Positions 9,888 through 19,412 of a stretch of 64,000 bases of DNA are shown here, one piece after another. The notes beneath the pieces were generated by a model. It saw nothing but the letters and a program-made list of their open reading frames with translations. It was not told the DNA's origin and searched no databases. The position numbers and the translations under genes were made by a program. Source of the DNA: Gracilaria domingensis (taxonomy: Eukaryota; Rhodophyta; Florideophyceae; Gracilariales; Gracilariaceae); contig VCMS01000023.1 of NCBI GenBank assembly GCA_022539475.1, positions 124,001 through 188,000 of the forward strand, written 5' to 3'. Each line of letters starts with the position of its first letter. The stretch's first letter is position 1.

Positions 9888-11470
9888 ATGGCCTTTGTTA
9901 CTCCTGTTGTTCAACCAAGGTGTTCGTCTCGTTCTAGATCAAGAGTGGTATGTGGCCTGAAGCCGACAGAGTTTGTTCCTCGCCCGAACCTTCGAGCTCA
10001 GTCCTGGTCCCACGCGCTTCGTCCTCAAAGGAGGCCTCCTCTGGTCGTCAGATCGCCGGTACTACCGTCTATGAGCGTCAGTACGACCCCTAAGATCCTA
10101 ATCTCAGGCGCTCCCGCTTCTGGAAAAGGCACTCAATGTGAATTCATCGTGGAGAAGTATGGCGTGGTTCACATATCTACTGGCGATATGTTGCGAGCGG
10201 CGGTTCGAAATGCCACATCCTTGGGGCTGGAGGCAAAGGCCTACATGGATTCAGGGAAGCTTGTTCCAGATGATCTCGTTATATCCATGCTAAAGGAGCG
10301 AATAACTCAGCCAGACTGCGTTGAGAAAGGTTGGCTGTTAGATGGTTTTCCGCGAACAGCAGTGCAAGCACAAGCTCTTGACGAAGCTGGCATCCTGCCT
10401 TCCTCTGTTGTCGTACTTGAAGTCGATGATGACGTACTCATAGAACGCGTAGTGGGGCGTCGTTCTGATCCTGAAACTGGGAAGATATACCATATGACAT
10501 TTAGTCCACCTACTGATCCAGAAGTAGCAGCTCGCCTCGTACAACGCTCTGATGATACGGAAGAAAAGGCAAGAGTACGCCTCGAAACGTACTACACACA
10601 TGCAAAATCCATCAATGACCACTATGGTGAGGTTCTGAAGAAGATTGATGGTAATCGTAGCAAAGATGTAGTGTTTGGAGATCTGAGCGCAATTATAGAC
10701 TCTTCAAGTAGTCCTTCGAACAGCGATGATTATGAATCTGCAAAGAATGAAGCTGATGGACCAGGGTCCGGTAGTACCGATTCGGGTTCTTCGCGGTACA
10801 TGGCAGTTTCAGACTTTGTTAGACGTGCGGAAGAGGCATACGAGCGAGGAATGCTTCGTGAAGAGGACGTCAACTGGAGTGGTCAGGCCACTGCAGATAT
10901 TCCTAATTCTGCAGGAACTTCCAGTTATTCGGACTTAGGTCGTCGTGTCGACCTCGTCATTGGCGATGCGATTACGCTGATAGCGTTTGCCTACATAGGT
11001 CGTTTTCATCATGGAGTTAAGTCTTTCGATTTTGATGTGCTGAAGACCGCTGCCCCTTTCTTATCTGCATGGTTCGTTACTTCGCCTTTGCTTGGCGCAT
11101 ACACACGAGCGGCGACTGCTAATGTGTCCGCAGCGCTGAAGTACTTCGTCAGAGCTTGGGCAATCGCGATGCCCATGGGAATTGGTTTGAGAGGTAAGTC
11201 GGCCAGAGAATACGTTTTGCAGCAATTCTATGTTTTGCGGAGATTCTAACTTTGGTGTACTTGTCGATGTCCTGCTTGCCTACAGGTGTGGTTACAGACC
11301 ATGTTCCGCCTGTGTCTTTCGCGGTAGTATCTCTTGTCGCAACGCTGATAATGGTAGGATCATGGCGAGTTTTATATGTTTTAGCGCGTGGTGAAGAAAC
11401 TGAAGATGCTAGAAGAGGGGGCATCATCGACACTTTCAAAATGGTTACAACTCTTCTAAGACGGTGGTAA
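9888..11470 (+). CDS. Plastid adenylate kinase fused to DUF3054 membrane domain
   Basis: Exons 9888-11193 and 11286-11470 give 496 residues. The 92-bp intron is bounded by GTAAGT and TACAG, and splicing keeps the DUF3054 reading frame. The start is the first ATG, giving MAFVTP, a red-algal-type transit peptide; the frame stays open upstream only with non-ATG codons. The kinase interconverts ATP+AMP and 2 ADP: P-loop GAPASGKGT (residues 74-82), the AMP-binding STGDMLR, the lid/NMP hinge DGFPRT, and a long lid lacking the zinc cysteines. After a Ser/Gly-rich linker, residues about 350-480 match DUF3054: GDAITLIAFAYIGR-x-x-HG, TAAPFLSAWF-x-x-x-PLLGAY, and after the intron VSLVATLIMVGSWR, with about four membrane segments. 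A plastid membrane-tethered kinase is inferred. Confidence 0.88.
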
Positions 11471-11536
11471 AATTGCAAAGATGTCCTCAAACACTAATGA
11501 GACCATATCGGGACGTTTTCCTCATAGGTTCATTCC

Positions 11537-13465
11537 TTATGTTTGAGGCGACGAACATGATTCTTTGACAGTGTTGATTACCTTTCTTGCGATGTCATCT
11601 ACTGCAATCTCAATTCTTTGCTTTAGCGCACATGCTCGAGAGTGGTAGTTGTTCACAGTTTTTTCAGCAGTGATAATATCGAAGTCTGAGGAGCCTGAGA
11701 GAGCGTATTGCCTCACAGCGTCATCCCATGCTTTCATCAAAGGCTCAAACCACTCTGGTTTCCCGGTGAGATCAAGTTTCCCTCTCTTGCGAAGGCTGAA
11801 GATTTCCCCATCGATACATCTCTTGAAGTCGTCATCGTGTGGCTTACTTCTGAAGCTCTCGTAGTGGATTCCGAGAATTCTCGCAAGGTTTTTGTGCGCA
11901 ACTGGCTGCAAAGCAAACGGCATAAGCTCGACCGCTGTTGATTCCTGGCGCAGGAATCCAATACTGCTCATATCGTCTCCACTGCCCGCCACGTAAAGGT
12001 CAAATGTCTGCATCTCCTTGACATGGGAGTCCAAGTCAACCTCCGGTCCAATTTCAACAGTCTTCACTTCAATAGAGGCCTCCGGCATTGCGTACTTGCC
12101 AAGCTCCTCAATTTTGTCTTTGAGATCAGAAGCTCCTTCCACTCCATGTGACTGCGCGTCCTTCCCATGAGCGATTCCAATAGTCACCGAGCACATTCCG
12201 GAGCCCTTTGGTCTTGCAGTCTTTTCAATACCATTCTTGGCCGAGAAAATACTGGCCTGCTTCAGACCGCCGTCCGGCAGGTGCCTGAACATGCCTGGGG
12301 TTATCATTATTGTTCGGAATCGAGTCCCGTAAATGTTCTCGCTCTGTCCTTCATGTTCTTTGTTGAGAAGAGATGAAGCATTGAGGTGAAGCACTCCTTG
12401 CCCATGGCCATGTGCTGTGCCGAACATGTCAACGTATTTTCGAGGCCACGAGCTGGACGGAGCACTTTCTATGCGTTTGGGAACAAAGATTGCTGGTTTC
12501 ATGCCAGCTCTGACAGGGCGTGGCTCTTCACACTTTGATTCGGAAGCCGTCGTGTAGCAATGGTGTTCGGTGACGCCATCGATGACATTTGCATAGCCTC
12601 CAAATACGTCAAACAGGTAGCTAGACTTTAGAATATGCTCCGTGAGGTACACCGTTGGCGCGTGAGTGGGTTCTTGGAAACGCTCTGGGTGGATAGTGAG
12701 TGCAAAATCGGCGTCAACCATATCCACTTTCTCAAGGCCTTCAGGACCGGTCACTGGGTAGAAGCCATACTTGCCAAGACCACATCGATCGAGTAGCTTT
12801 TCATACTTGGACATCCATGCAGGTACCAATATAGTTCCGTTACTCAGCAAATACGGTTTGCTCACGCGACACATGGGACGAGTTCCTTCCATGTAATCAC
12901 TTCGAGTGTACCACTCAATACTCTCCAAAGGGTCGTCCATGGGCAGTGGCTCCTCATGTTGCTCCCGACGAATGGTCTCCGTCGACACCTCTGCGGACTT
13001 GTGCTCGGGCTCAGTTTGTTCGCCGCGTTCAGTTTCGCTCTGAACCCGAGCGGTATCAGCCTCGGTAGGCGTATCTGTTTCAGCATTTTCGGCGGGCTTC
13101 TCCTGCACCATTAGCTCAGCGTCTTTGGCGACAGACTCGTTACCATCACTGTCGGACTTTGTGTCAGGCTGGCGATGAAACTCTTCGACGCTGCGACTAA
13201 CATGCTGAGACGCACGGTGCGTTGTGGAAAGTTGACGTGCACGATGAACTCGGCGAAGCATGGTGGACGCAGAAAAGAAAAGCAGCGCCATGGCGGCAAC
13301 AGCCATAACACGAACAACATTAGAAGAATAGCTGGGCTTACGAGAAACAGGGTGAGATGTAGGAAGAATGGATTGCTTGCGAGAATCCTTGACAGAGAAG
13401 CGACGTCCATTCTTTTCTGATGATCTTCGGCGCTTGCTAGTAGGCGGCTGTCGAACAGAAGGCAT
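11537..13465 (-). CDS. Type II membrane protein, possible GT61-like glycosyltransferase
   Basis: A 642-residue protein, taking the first ATG at 13465. A short basic N-terminus is followed by one hydrophobic helix at about 50-69 (VMAVAAMALLFF), then a long Glu/Thr/Ser-rich stem to about 180 and a globular domain of about 450 residues. This is the layout of Golgi type II glycosyltransferases. Near residues 520-550, FDLYVAGSGDDMSSIGFL followed by ELMPF resembles the GT61/DUF563 block in which the acceptor-loop Gly-x-Gly precedes a hydrophobic strand and a Glu. The resemblance is weak, so the family call is tentative; the topology is better supported. Red algae need many such enzymes for sulfated galactans, but the substrate is unknown. 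It converges on the adenylate kinase gene (66 bp). Single exon. Confidence 0.5.
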   Translation of the reverse strand: MPSVRQPPTSKRRRSSEKNGRRFSVKDSRKQSILPTSHPVSRKPSYSSNVVRVMAVAAMALLFFSASTMLRRVHRARQLSTTHRASQHVSRSVEEFHRQPDTKSDSDGNESVAKDAELMVQEKPAENAETDTPTEADTARVQSETERGEQTEPEHKSAEVSTETIRREQHEEPLPMDDPLESIEWYTRSDYMEGTRPMCRVSKPYLLSNGTILVPAWMSKYEKLLDRCGLGKYGFYPVTGPEGLEKVDMVDADFALTIHPERFQEPTHAPTVYLTEHILKSSYLFDVFGGYANVIDGVTEHHCYTTASESKCEEPRPVRAGMKPAIFVPKRIESAPSSSWPRKYVDMFGTAHGHGQGVLHLNASSLLNKEHEGQSENIYGTRFRTIMITPGMFRHLPDGGLKQASIFSAKNGIEKTARPKGSGMCSVTIGIAHGKDAQSHGVEGASDLKDKIEELGKYAMPEASIEVKTVEIGPEVDLDSHVKEMQTFDLYVAGSGDDMSSIGFLRQESTAVELMPFALQPVAHKNLARILGIHYESFRSKPHDDDFKRCIDGEIFSLRKRGKLDLTGKPEWFEPLMKAWDDAVRQYALSGSSDFDIITAEKTVNNYHSRACALKQRIEIAVDDIARKVINTVKESCSSPQT

Positions 13466-14032
13466 TTCTAAAGCGGGAGGCAACTGTGAAAGTATAAAGC
13501 GGTTGCGCAACGCAGAACGCACGCAGGAAACAGACTAGCAAGAAAGTGACGGCGGCAAGATGGCTGGTAGCAGGGTGTAGAACAGGGAGGCACAGACGCG
13601 AAGTAGTTTTATAGTGGGAGTCTCCACTGGAGAACGGAGCAGGCGTTTAAGAATGCTATTGCATTGCAGCTAGCGCTCTCCCACATGGAAAAATAAAAAC
13701 TGTTCTCAGAGAAGAAAAATGTGACGCGTTTGCATTGTGCTGAGTGTTCGGGAGGAGGGGGGTGTCAGCTCAAGTGGGGAGCACACACTCAAAACGTTTC
13801 ACGCTTAAAAATTCAGAGTACATGGGTACCGGGTACCGCTGGGTACCAGCGGTAGATGCTCCGTACCACGGCAGACGTTCGGTCGCGTATAAAAAAAAAA
13901 AAAGAAACAAAAGCAAACAAATGCAGCTTCAAGATGCTGTTGAGAGCATTTTGGAAGCAAATGCACAAGCGCAGAAGGACGGGAAGGATGCGAAGGATGC
14001 GAAGGATGCGAATGACGAGGCTGTTATGAACA
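13466..14032. other. Intergenic with GGTACC cluster and 9-bp tandem repeat
   Basis: 567 bp between the glycosyltransferase-like start and the FKBP stop. It holds three GGTACC sites in about 30 bp (13825-13850), a 13-A tract near 13890, and about three copies of GAAGGATGC at about 13981-14010. A + strand frame covering 13744-14124 has no recognisable content and I do not call it. Confidence 0.55.
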
Positions 14033-14671
14033 TCAATAAGCCTGCGCCTTTGGGTTGGCCACGCTGTTCGGATTGGTGCCAGCGCGCTTGCAAGACAGGA
14101 GTGAAACGGCAAAGTCAACGGTAGAGTTGGGCGGGATAAGCGGCGCCTTGCCCTTCTGGCCATACGCCAGCTCCGGGGGCACGGTGATAAGGCGCAGGCC
14201 GCCGACTCGCATGCCCTCCATGCCGACGTTGACGCCCCTCATAATGCTGCCCGGCCCCGAGGTGGCGCCAAACGTAAAGCCCAGCGGGCTGGCGGCCAGG
14301 CCCTGGCTCTCGCGGCTGCTCTCCACCTCCAGGTCGTTGTAGAAGAGCGAGTAGTGGATGGCGACCGTGTCGCCGTTCCTGGGCTCGTAGCCCTTGCCCA
14401 CCGTCACGTCGCGGTACGACACGCCCGACGGCAGCTCCACGCGCGCGCCCGCGCGCGCCAGGATGCGCTTCTTGCTCAGCGCCGACACGCGCGCCGGCGC
14501 GGCCGCCGCCGCCGCCGCCGCGCCGCACGCGGCCGCCGACAGCGCCAGCAGCCGGCGGCGCGACATGCTGCGCGCGCGCGGCGCGCGCGCGCGCCGCTGC
14601 GCGCACACGTAGCGCGGCGCGCGCGCGCGCGCCGACAGGCGCGGCGGCGCCGGCAGCCGCGGCGCGCTGAA

Positions 14672-14709
<38 letters not shown>

Positions 14710-14728
14710 TGTGCGGACGGCGGCGCAT
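14033..14728 (-). CDS. Thylakoid-lumen FKBP-type peptidyl-prolyl isomerase
   Basis: A 231-residue protein from the first ATG at 14728. It catalyses cis-trans isomerisation of prolyl bonds. The presequence is bipartite: an Ala/Arg-rich transit part, then SRRRLLALSAAACG, an Ala-rich hydrophobic stretch and a cleavage-like ARVSA. The twin arginines before a hydrophobic run suggest Tat import into the lumen. The mature part has the FKBP core: GVSYRDVTVGKG, GDTVAIHYSLFYND, the GSIMRGVNVGMEGMRVGG block, RLITVPPELAYG, and a C-terminal IPPNSTVDFAVSLL strand. It lies in a very GC-rich segment, and codon third positions are almost all G or C, especially in the presequence. The protein ends in AQAY. Single exon. 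Confidence 0.9.
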
Positions 14729-15751
14729 GGTGCAGCGACGCGGCGCGACGACGACGACGCGACGCGGCGACGCGTGCGCGCGGTGGGTGCGGTTTACCAA
14801 ACAAGGGTACGCCCGCGCGCGCGGAGCTCGGCCGAATCACGCGCGCGCGCGATTGATCTCGCGCACGTTTTGATTGCCTGCTTACAGCGCGCTGGGCTGT
14901 AAGCAGGGAATGGGCGTGGCCACGTGTGGCAGCGGACAGTGTCAGCGCGGCATGGCATGACGCGATGGCGGCGCGGCGGCGCGCGGACCTCTGTCAGATA
15001 TAGCAGCTGTGATACCTCATACTGGACGAGCGCGCGCCTTTACTGGGCGCGCTTGACGTTGCTGATTAAAGCGCAAACGACGTCACTTAAACTTTACATC
15101 AATAAAAAGCGCCGCGAGCGCCGCTCACGCGATTCGGGAATCCTTTATTCACCGCGGCAACGGAAAAAGGCTGAAAACTGCACACCGTGTGGCGCGCCAA
15201 CCGCCGCCTCCGCGCCGCGCGTGCACGTGCGCCGCGCTGGCGCGCACATATGCGCGTCGCTTCACGCCCGCTTGTAAACACAAGCAAAAGCTACCAGCAC
15301 CATCGATCTCACCCACACCGAGCTCGCTTCTGTCTATGGCACCGCATATCCCAGCTCACCTGCAACAATTTGTTCGCCACAGCCCGAGATGCAGCAAGCT
15401 ATGTAGTACCTTCCTCGGCAGGGCATTGTGGGACACCTTTTCACAAACTTGAAGTAGCCGTTCCAAACACGGTTTAAATTAAACACAAATCTTACTCAAT
15501 CAAAGGTATAGGAGTGCACAGAACCTGCACCAAAAGCCACGGCCTAACTCAAAAAAACCCACGAACTAAAGGACTCACATCTCACCGGTCTCGGAACTAT
15601 CCGTTTTGCCCGACCCAGGGCATTCTGGGACGTCTGAGTCCTTCGCCACAAGCTTCCAATATGACCACTCCGGGTCGTCTAATTCCTGTTGATCGCCGAC
15701 AGACTCGACTAAATCCACAACGTGAGTGTCAGGGACGAATTCACTTACATT
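14729..15751. other. FKBP upstream region, GC-rich then mixed; no gene seen
   Basis: About 1 kb. The first 150 bp continue the GC island with alternating CG runs. GC content then falls. No frame here has recognisable content. Confidence 0.5.
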
Positions 15752-16390
15752 TCATAGATTGAGCAAACTGCGTGCAATCTCAGTATCTTCCGGATCATTC
15801 ATACAAAAGCCAAGCAATGTTTTCTCTACAACTCTTTCGCGGCATTTGTTTCTGATTCTATCCACTCTTTCGCTGAGCTTTGGTGTGTCCTCCTCCGCAG
15901 ACGTTAGTGCTCGAGCAAGAATATTAACCAGCATTGGTCTGCAGTGTAAGCGTCTTGTCGGATTTTCGCTTGTTCGTCTTCCGCGCAATTGCTTCCTCTT
16001 CTCCTTCTAACTTCTTCCGAGCACGTTCCTCCGGCGCAGCAGCCTTAAGCTTCAGTGTTTCTTCTTCTTTCTTGGCTCGAGTGGCGTCTGTTTCCGCCTT
16101 GCGTTTTGATTTCTCTTCTACTCCCGCCTGACGTTCAAGCGCTGATTGCTCTTTCCTTTCTGTCTCTCTCTGTTTCGGCCAGCTCAACTTTTCGTTTAGC
16201 CTTCGCTAGTTCCTCCTGTTTCGCTTTAACTCTTCTTCTTCACGTCTCTTTATCACTTCGCCGTGAGATAAAAAGGCTGCAGGGGCTCCCCTTTGAATGG
16301 TGGATCTATCAAAGTGGTCAGCAGGATACCTCCAAATCCTCTTCTTTGTCGGTGTATGCTTCTCCACAATGCTGTCAACTGCCGATTGTG
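15752..16390 (-). pseudogene. Frameshifted coiled-coil gene remnant, family unknown
   Basis: Reading the minus strand downward, three frames carry one protein-like sequence in series. First comes a basic segment with RIWRYPADHFDRSTIQRG (about 16260-16370). Then comes a long Glu/Lys/Ala coiled coil (about 15920-16250, itself crossing two frame changes, for example KQEELAKAKRKVELAETERD then ERQAGVEEKSKRKAE). Last is a C-terminal part ending DPEDTEIARSLLNL (15752-15960). At least three frameshifts are needed to join them, and no plausible intron borders mark the joins. I do not recognise the family. Its position beside transposon debris suggests a dead element or a gene broken by it. Confidence 0.45.
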
Positions 16391-16839
16391 GTATAACCGA
16401 TCGGTGCGAGCTGCTAGTGGGGAGCCCAGCGTGGGCTCGACCCTGCGAAGGAGTGAAATGCGTGACACCTAATAGGTCGGCAGCACCCGCCGTTGCCTAT
16501 AGTGCACGGTGACCAAGTGGTAAATACGCCGGCACTGGTGTGCGGCAGGGACGTTTAACACTCGAGATCAGCAAAACTATTAGAGGACTACTAGACTTAC
16601 CACCTCTTGACTATAGAACCGAACTGGTGTCAAAAAAGCCTAGTTGGTTCTTGCCTTTAATATTTGGTGTGGGAGGTTGGCGTCTCGGGGGTTTAGTACA
16701 CATGAGCGCCCCTCCGGCTCTCACGGACCTAGTGCCACGTAAACCACCGGGATATGCATTTGTGGTGCACCCCCCCGGCCACATATCTACACTATCTAGT
16801 AAATATTAACTCTAAATTGATGAAAATAAACTAATTAGT
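16391..16839. other. Intergenic, AT-richer, no gene seen
   Basis: About 450 bp with no recognisable gene. A stretch near 16500-16570 looks faintly like a tRNA D-arm but cannot be folded into a tRNA. Confidence 0.45.
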
Positions 16840-17091
16840 CCTTGCCATGCCTTTGCTGGAACGTTCCAGGTGGTACACTAGACACTCGTACCCAGATGCC
16901 CGAAACGTCACCACTGGGTCTTGTAGAGCCCCCGTTGATCCCGCAAACTATACTGCAGCGATTGCCCTTGGTTAATAAATTCCCGCACCGAAACCAGCCT
17001 ATAGTACATCCCCATTTTCTGGTTAACGATTTTCATACCGTCATCCCACTCGTTTTTGTCGGCCATCCGATGAGAGCTTCGTGGTGCATCG

Positions 17092-17205
17092 TGTGGTGCA
17101 AAACCCTCGACGGGAAAACAACAAACCGCGTCGCGGACGAGCACCTCAGGGTGTTCAGGCCCTGCTCCCTGTGAAGGGCAGTCGAGCGGCAGAACCCTCC
17201 GATAG
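17092..17205. repeat. 114-bp exact direct repeat, copy 1
   Basis: Identical over all 114 bases to 18538-18651. It is followed directly by a diverged second copy of the module (about 17206-17325), so this block carries a tandem pair. Confidence 0.95.
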
Positions 17206-18046
17206 GGCCAATGTAGTGCAAAACCGTGACGCGAACGGACAAAAACCAGCCGCATACGCGGAAGCACTCAAGGAGTTCAGCCTTGCTCCCTGTGAGGGGT
17301 GGCGCAGCGGAAGAGCCCTCCGATGGGGTCGACACGTGCCGGGCGTAACTCCGGGCGACCCGTTCCTGACTTACAGACGGAGGTCGGGGGGGAAAGACCA
17401 GCCACAGATGTGGAAGATCCGAGACAGCGGTGCGGGCAAATGTAGGGGCAAACGAAGGAAAAGAGCCGTGTATACAGACACAGGCCCTGCAATAGAAGGG
17501 AAAAGAAAAGGAGAAACAAAGCAAAAGAAATAATAACCTGATAACCGGGCGGAGAACAGCCGTAAGAACGGGAAAAACAAGAACAAAACAAGGCACCAAA
17601 ATAAACGACAATGCCCGTATGTAAACGGTGGCTCCTCAGAGACGCGAGGCGGATAAGCACTGCCTTATTCGACACGGACGCTCTCCGAAGAGTCGCGGTC
17701 GCGTGCGGGCGATAGACTTAGAGCCGAACACTCGGTTGACTTTACTTCCCAGAAGGATGGCCAGTCGGCCGGCCCTTAAGTAGGGATCACTACAGCATCT
17801 AATCAAACAAATATCCCGGCACACATCCGGCCACAGCCACACACGTGTACCGTGCCCCGTCGGCTCAAAGGGGCAATCCGCAAAAGCGGCACTATCCACC
17901 ACGTGGACACCTGATGTGCCCACAACCAGGCCAACAAATAAACATTCTCCCACCAAGGGCTATCCTATCCTCACCATCTGAGACACCATTCCGGCATACC
18001 GGCACATCTGCGATTAGCAGCACGAGCGAGGCCGGAGTTCCCGGGG

Positions 18047-18373
18047 TCATTGCACTACATCCCGGATGAGGCCCACTTGGGAGTTCTGCAGGATGCGAAC
18101 CTGAGCCTCTAATTCGCGGAGGGTATACTCGTCGGACCGCGACGACATAACGTCAACCGCTGCGGCGGCATCAGCCGCAGGTGCGGTTTCAGTTGGCCCA
18201 CGAGTGGGTGGGGTCCCGTTATCGGAACGGCGGCCCCGGGAAGCCGGTTTCGGGTCGCCATTGCCTGGGACCTCCAGTGCGTCCTTCGGCAACGGAGGCA
18301 AACTTGCCGGCAAGCCGGACGAACCTGGCACAGAAGCGGCACGTGGCGCGCTACTCCTGCGACGGGACAACAT
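18047..18373 (-). pseudogene. Truncated gag-like N-terminal fragment
   Basis: A 108-residue frame from an ATG at 18373. A basic start (MLSRRRSSAPRA) leads into a Pro/Gly/Ala-rich low-complexity part and then a short amphipathic helix (TLRELEAQVRILQNSQVG). It stops before any capsid or zinc-knuckle region. Its position just below an LTR/leader-like block is where a gag frame would start. That context is the main evidence; no conserved gag motif is present. Confidence 0.35.
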
Positions 18374-18537
18374 CGTTCACCGACACAGTCGGCCAATTGG
18401 CAACCAAAACCACTTCCGAAAACGGACAATGAGAGAACCGTAAGAACGGATATTCCCAACTATCTGGGCTCCAAACAAACCAACCAGCTCCAACGATTGT
18501 TGGCCAATAAAGCCGATTCTAGGTCGGGAGACCAGTT

Positions 18538-18651
18538 TGTGGTGCAAAACCCTCGACGGGAAAACAACAAACCGCGTCGCGGACGAGCACCTCAGGGTGT
18601 TCAGGCCCTGCTCCCTGTGAAGGGCAGTCGAGCGGCAGAACCCTCCGATAG
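18538..18651. repeat. 114-bp exact direct repeat, copy 2
   Basis: Identical to 17092-17205 (offset 1446 bp), although the flanking homologous blocks have diverged strongly. Confidence 0.95.
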
Positions 18652-19093
18652 AGCCAACACGAGCCGGGTGTAAATCCGGGTGGCCCCGATCTGGGCGTGC
18701 AGTCGGAGGTAGAAGGGGTAGAATCGGCGTAGGTATCCGGATGGTTCCGGCGAGCCACAGCGAGTGGGGGTATCCAGCCCAACGGTATGGGACGACAAAA
18801 GATCAACAAACGAGCCGCACTGCGCAGCACTGACTCGCGATAAGCGGGAAAACTCTCGAGACAAATAAAACAAACCTACAATGTAGGGCAGAGTAGCGAA
18901 AGCCGTAAGACGGAAATGAAAACAATAAAATAGATAAGAAAAGTGCCGTGACGACGGATTAGTACTCCTCAGGGACGGAGGTTGGTTGATAAGCCCGGAA
19001 TTGCGGCGGTATTCCCCAGGATGGGGCTGGTGACCGTGCGCAAGCGGCAAGAAGATCAGAGCCAAAGGCCTCGTTGAGGTTTACTTCCCGTAC

Positions 19094-19121
19094 AGTGGCG
19101 GCAAGTGCCGCCACTTATATA
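19094..19121 (-). promoter_or_regulatory. TATA box followed by 10-bp-stem hairpin
   Basis: On the minus strand TATATAA (19121-19115) is followed immediately by an inverted repeat with 10-bp arms (AGTGGCGGCA type) and a 2-base spacer at 19094-19115. It probably belongs to the promoter of the LTR-like block. Confidence 0.4.
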
Positions 19122-19412
19122 CGGCACTTGAAAATATCGATTAAAATATCTAACTATCCGGCGCGGCCGGCCAATACACTACAGGTGTGCCCCCGTGGCA
19201 GGCTTGCCACGGCGCCCGCGCGATCGGGCCAACTTGGCACACGTGTGCAGAAACACCACCCTTCCTAGGCATACCCCAAAATAGGGGCCCTACCCCAGTA
19301 GCCGCTCATAACCTGAGGTGTCGAAGCCGGTAACGGATCAGCAAACTATGAAAAACACTTCGGTGCATCCCCACAAAGGGCGTTTTGCTCTACACATCGC
19401 TATTAACCGCCG

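Larger units (their letters stand above)
16840..19270 (-). mobile_element. Fragmented LTR-retrotransposon-like element(s), minus strand
   Basis: Two related non-coding blocks lie in the same orientation, about 17092-17800 and 18538-19130. They share, in the same order, a 114-bp module, a segment with agccgtaagaacggga-like sequence, a ctcctcag...ggataagc block, and a tail with gactttacttccc-like sequence. Between them is a short gag-like frame (18047-18373). Below the first block is a short frame (16908-17066) starting MADKNEWDDGMK. On the minus strand the outer block has a TATA box (19115-19121). The arrangement fits LTR/leader sequences with a truncated internal region, possibly nested insertions. 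No polymerase domain remains, so the class is inferred. Confidence 0.5.

Noticed and set aside
13744-14124. 126-codon + strand frame with Lys/Asp repeats
   Set aside because: Repeat-driven, overlaps the FKBP 3' end, and has no recognisable domain.
16495-16570. tRNA-like stretch
   Set aside because: A D-arm-like sequence is present, but there is no acceptor stem and no T-arm consensus.
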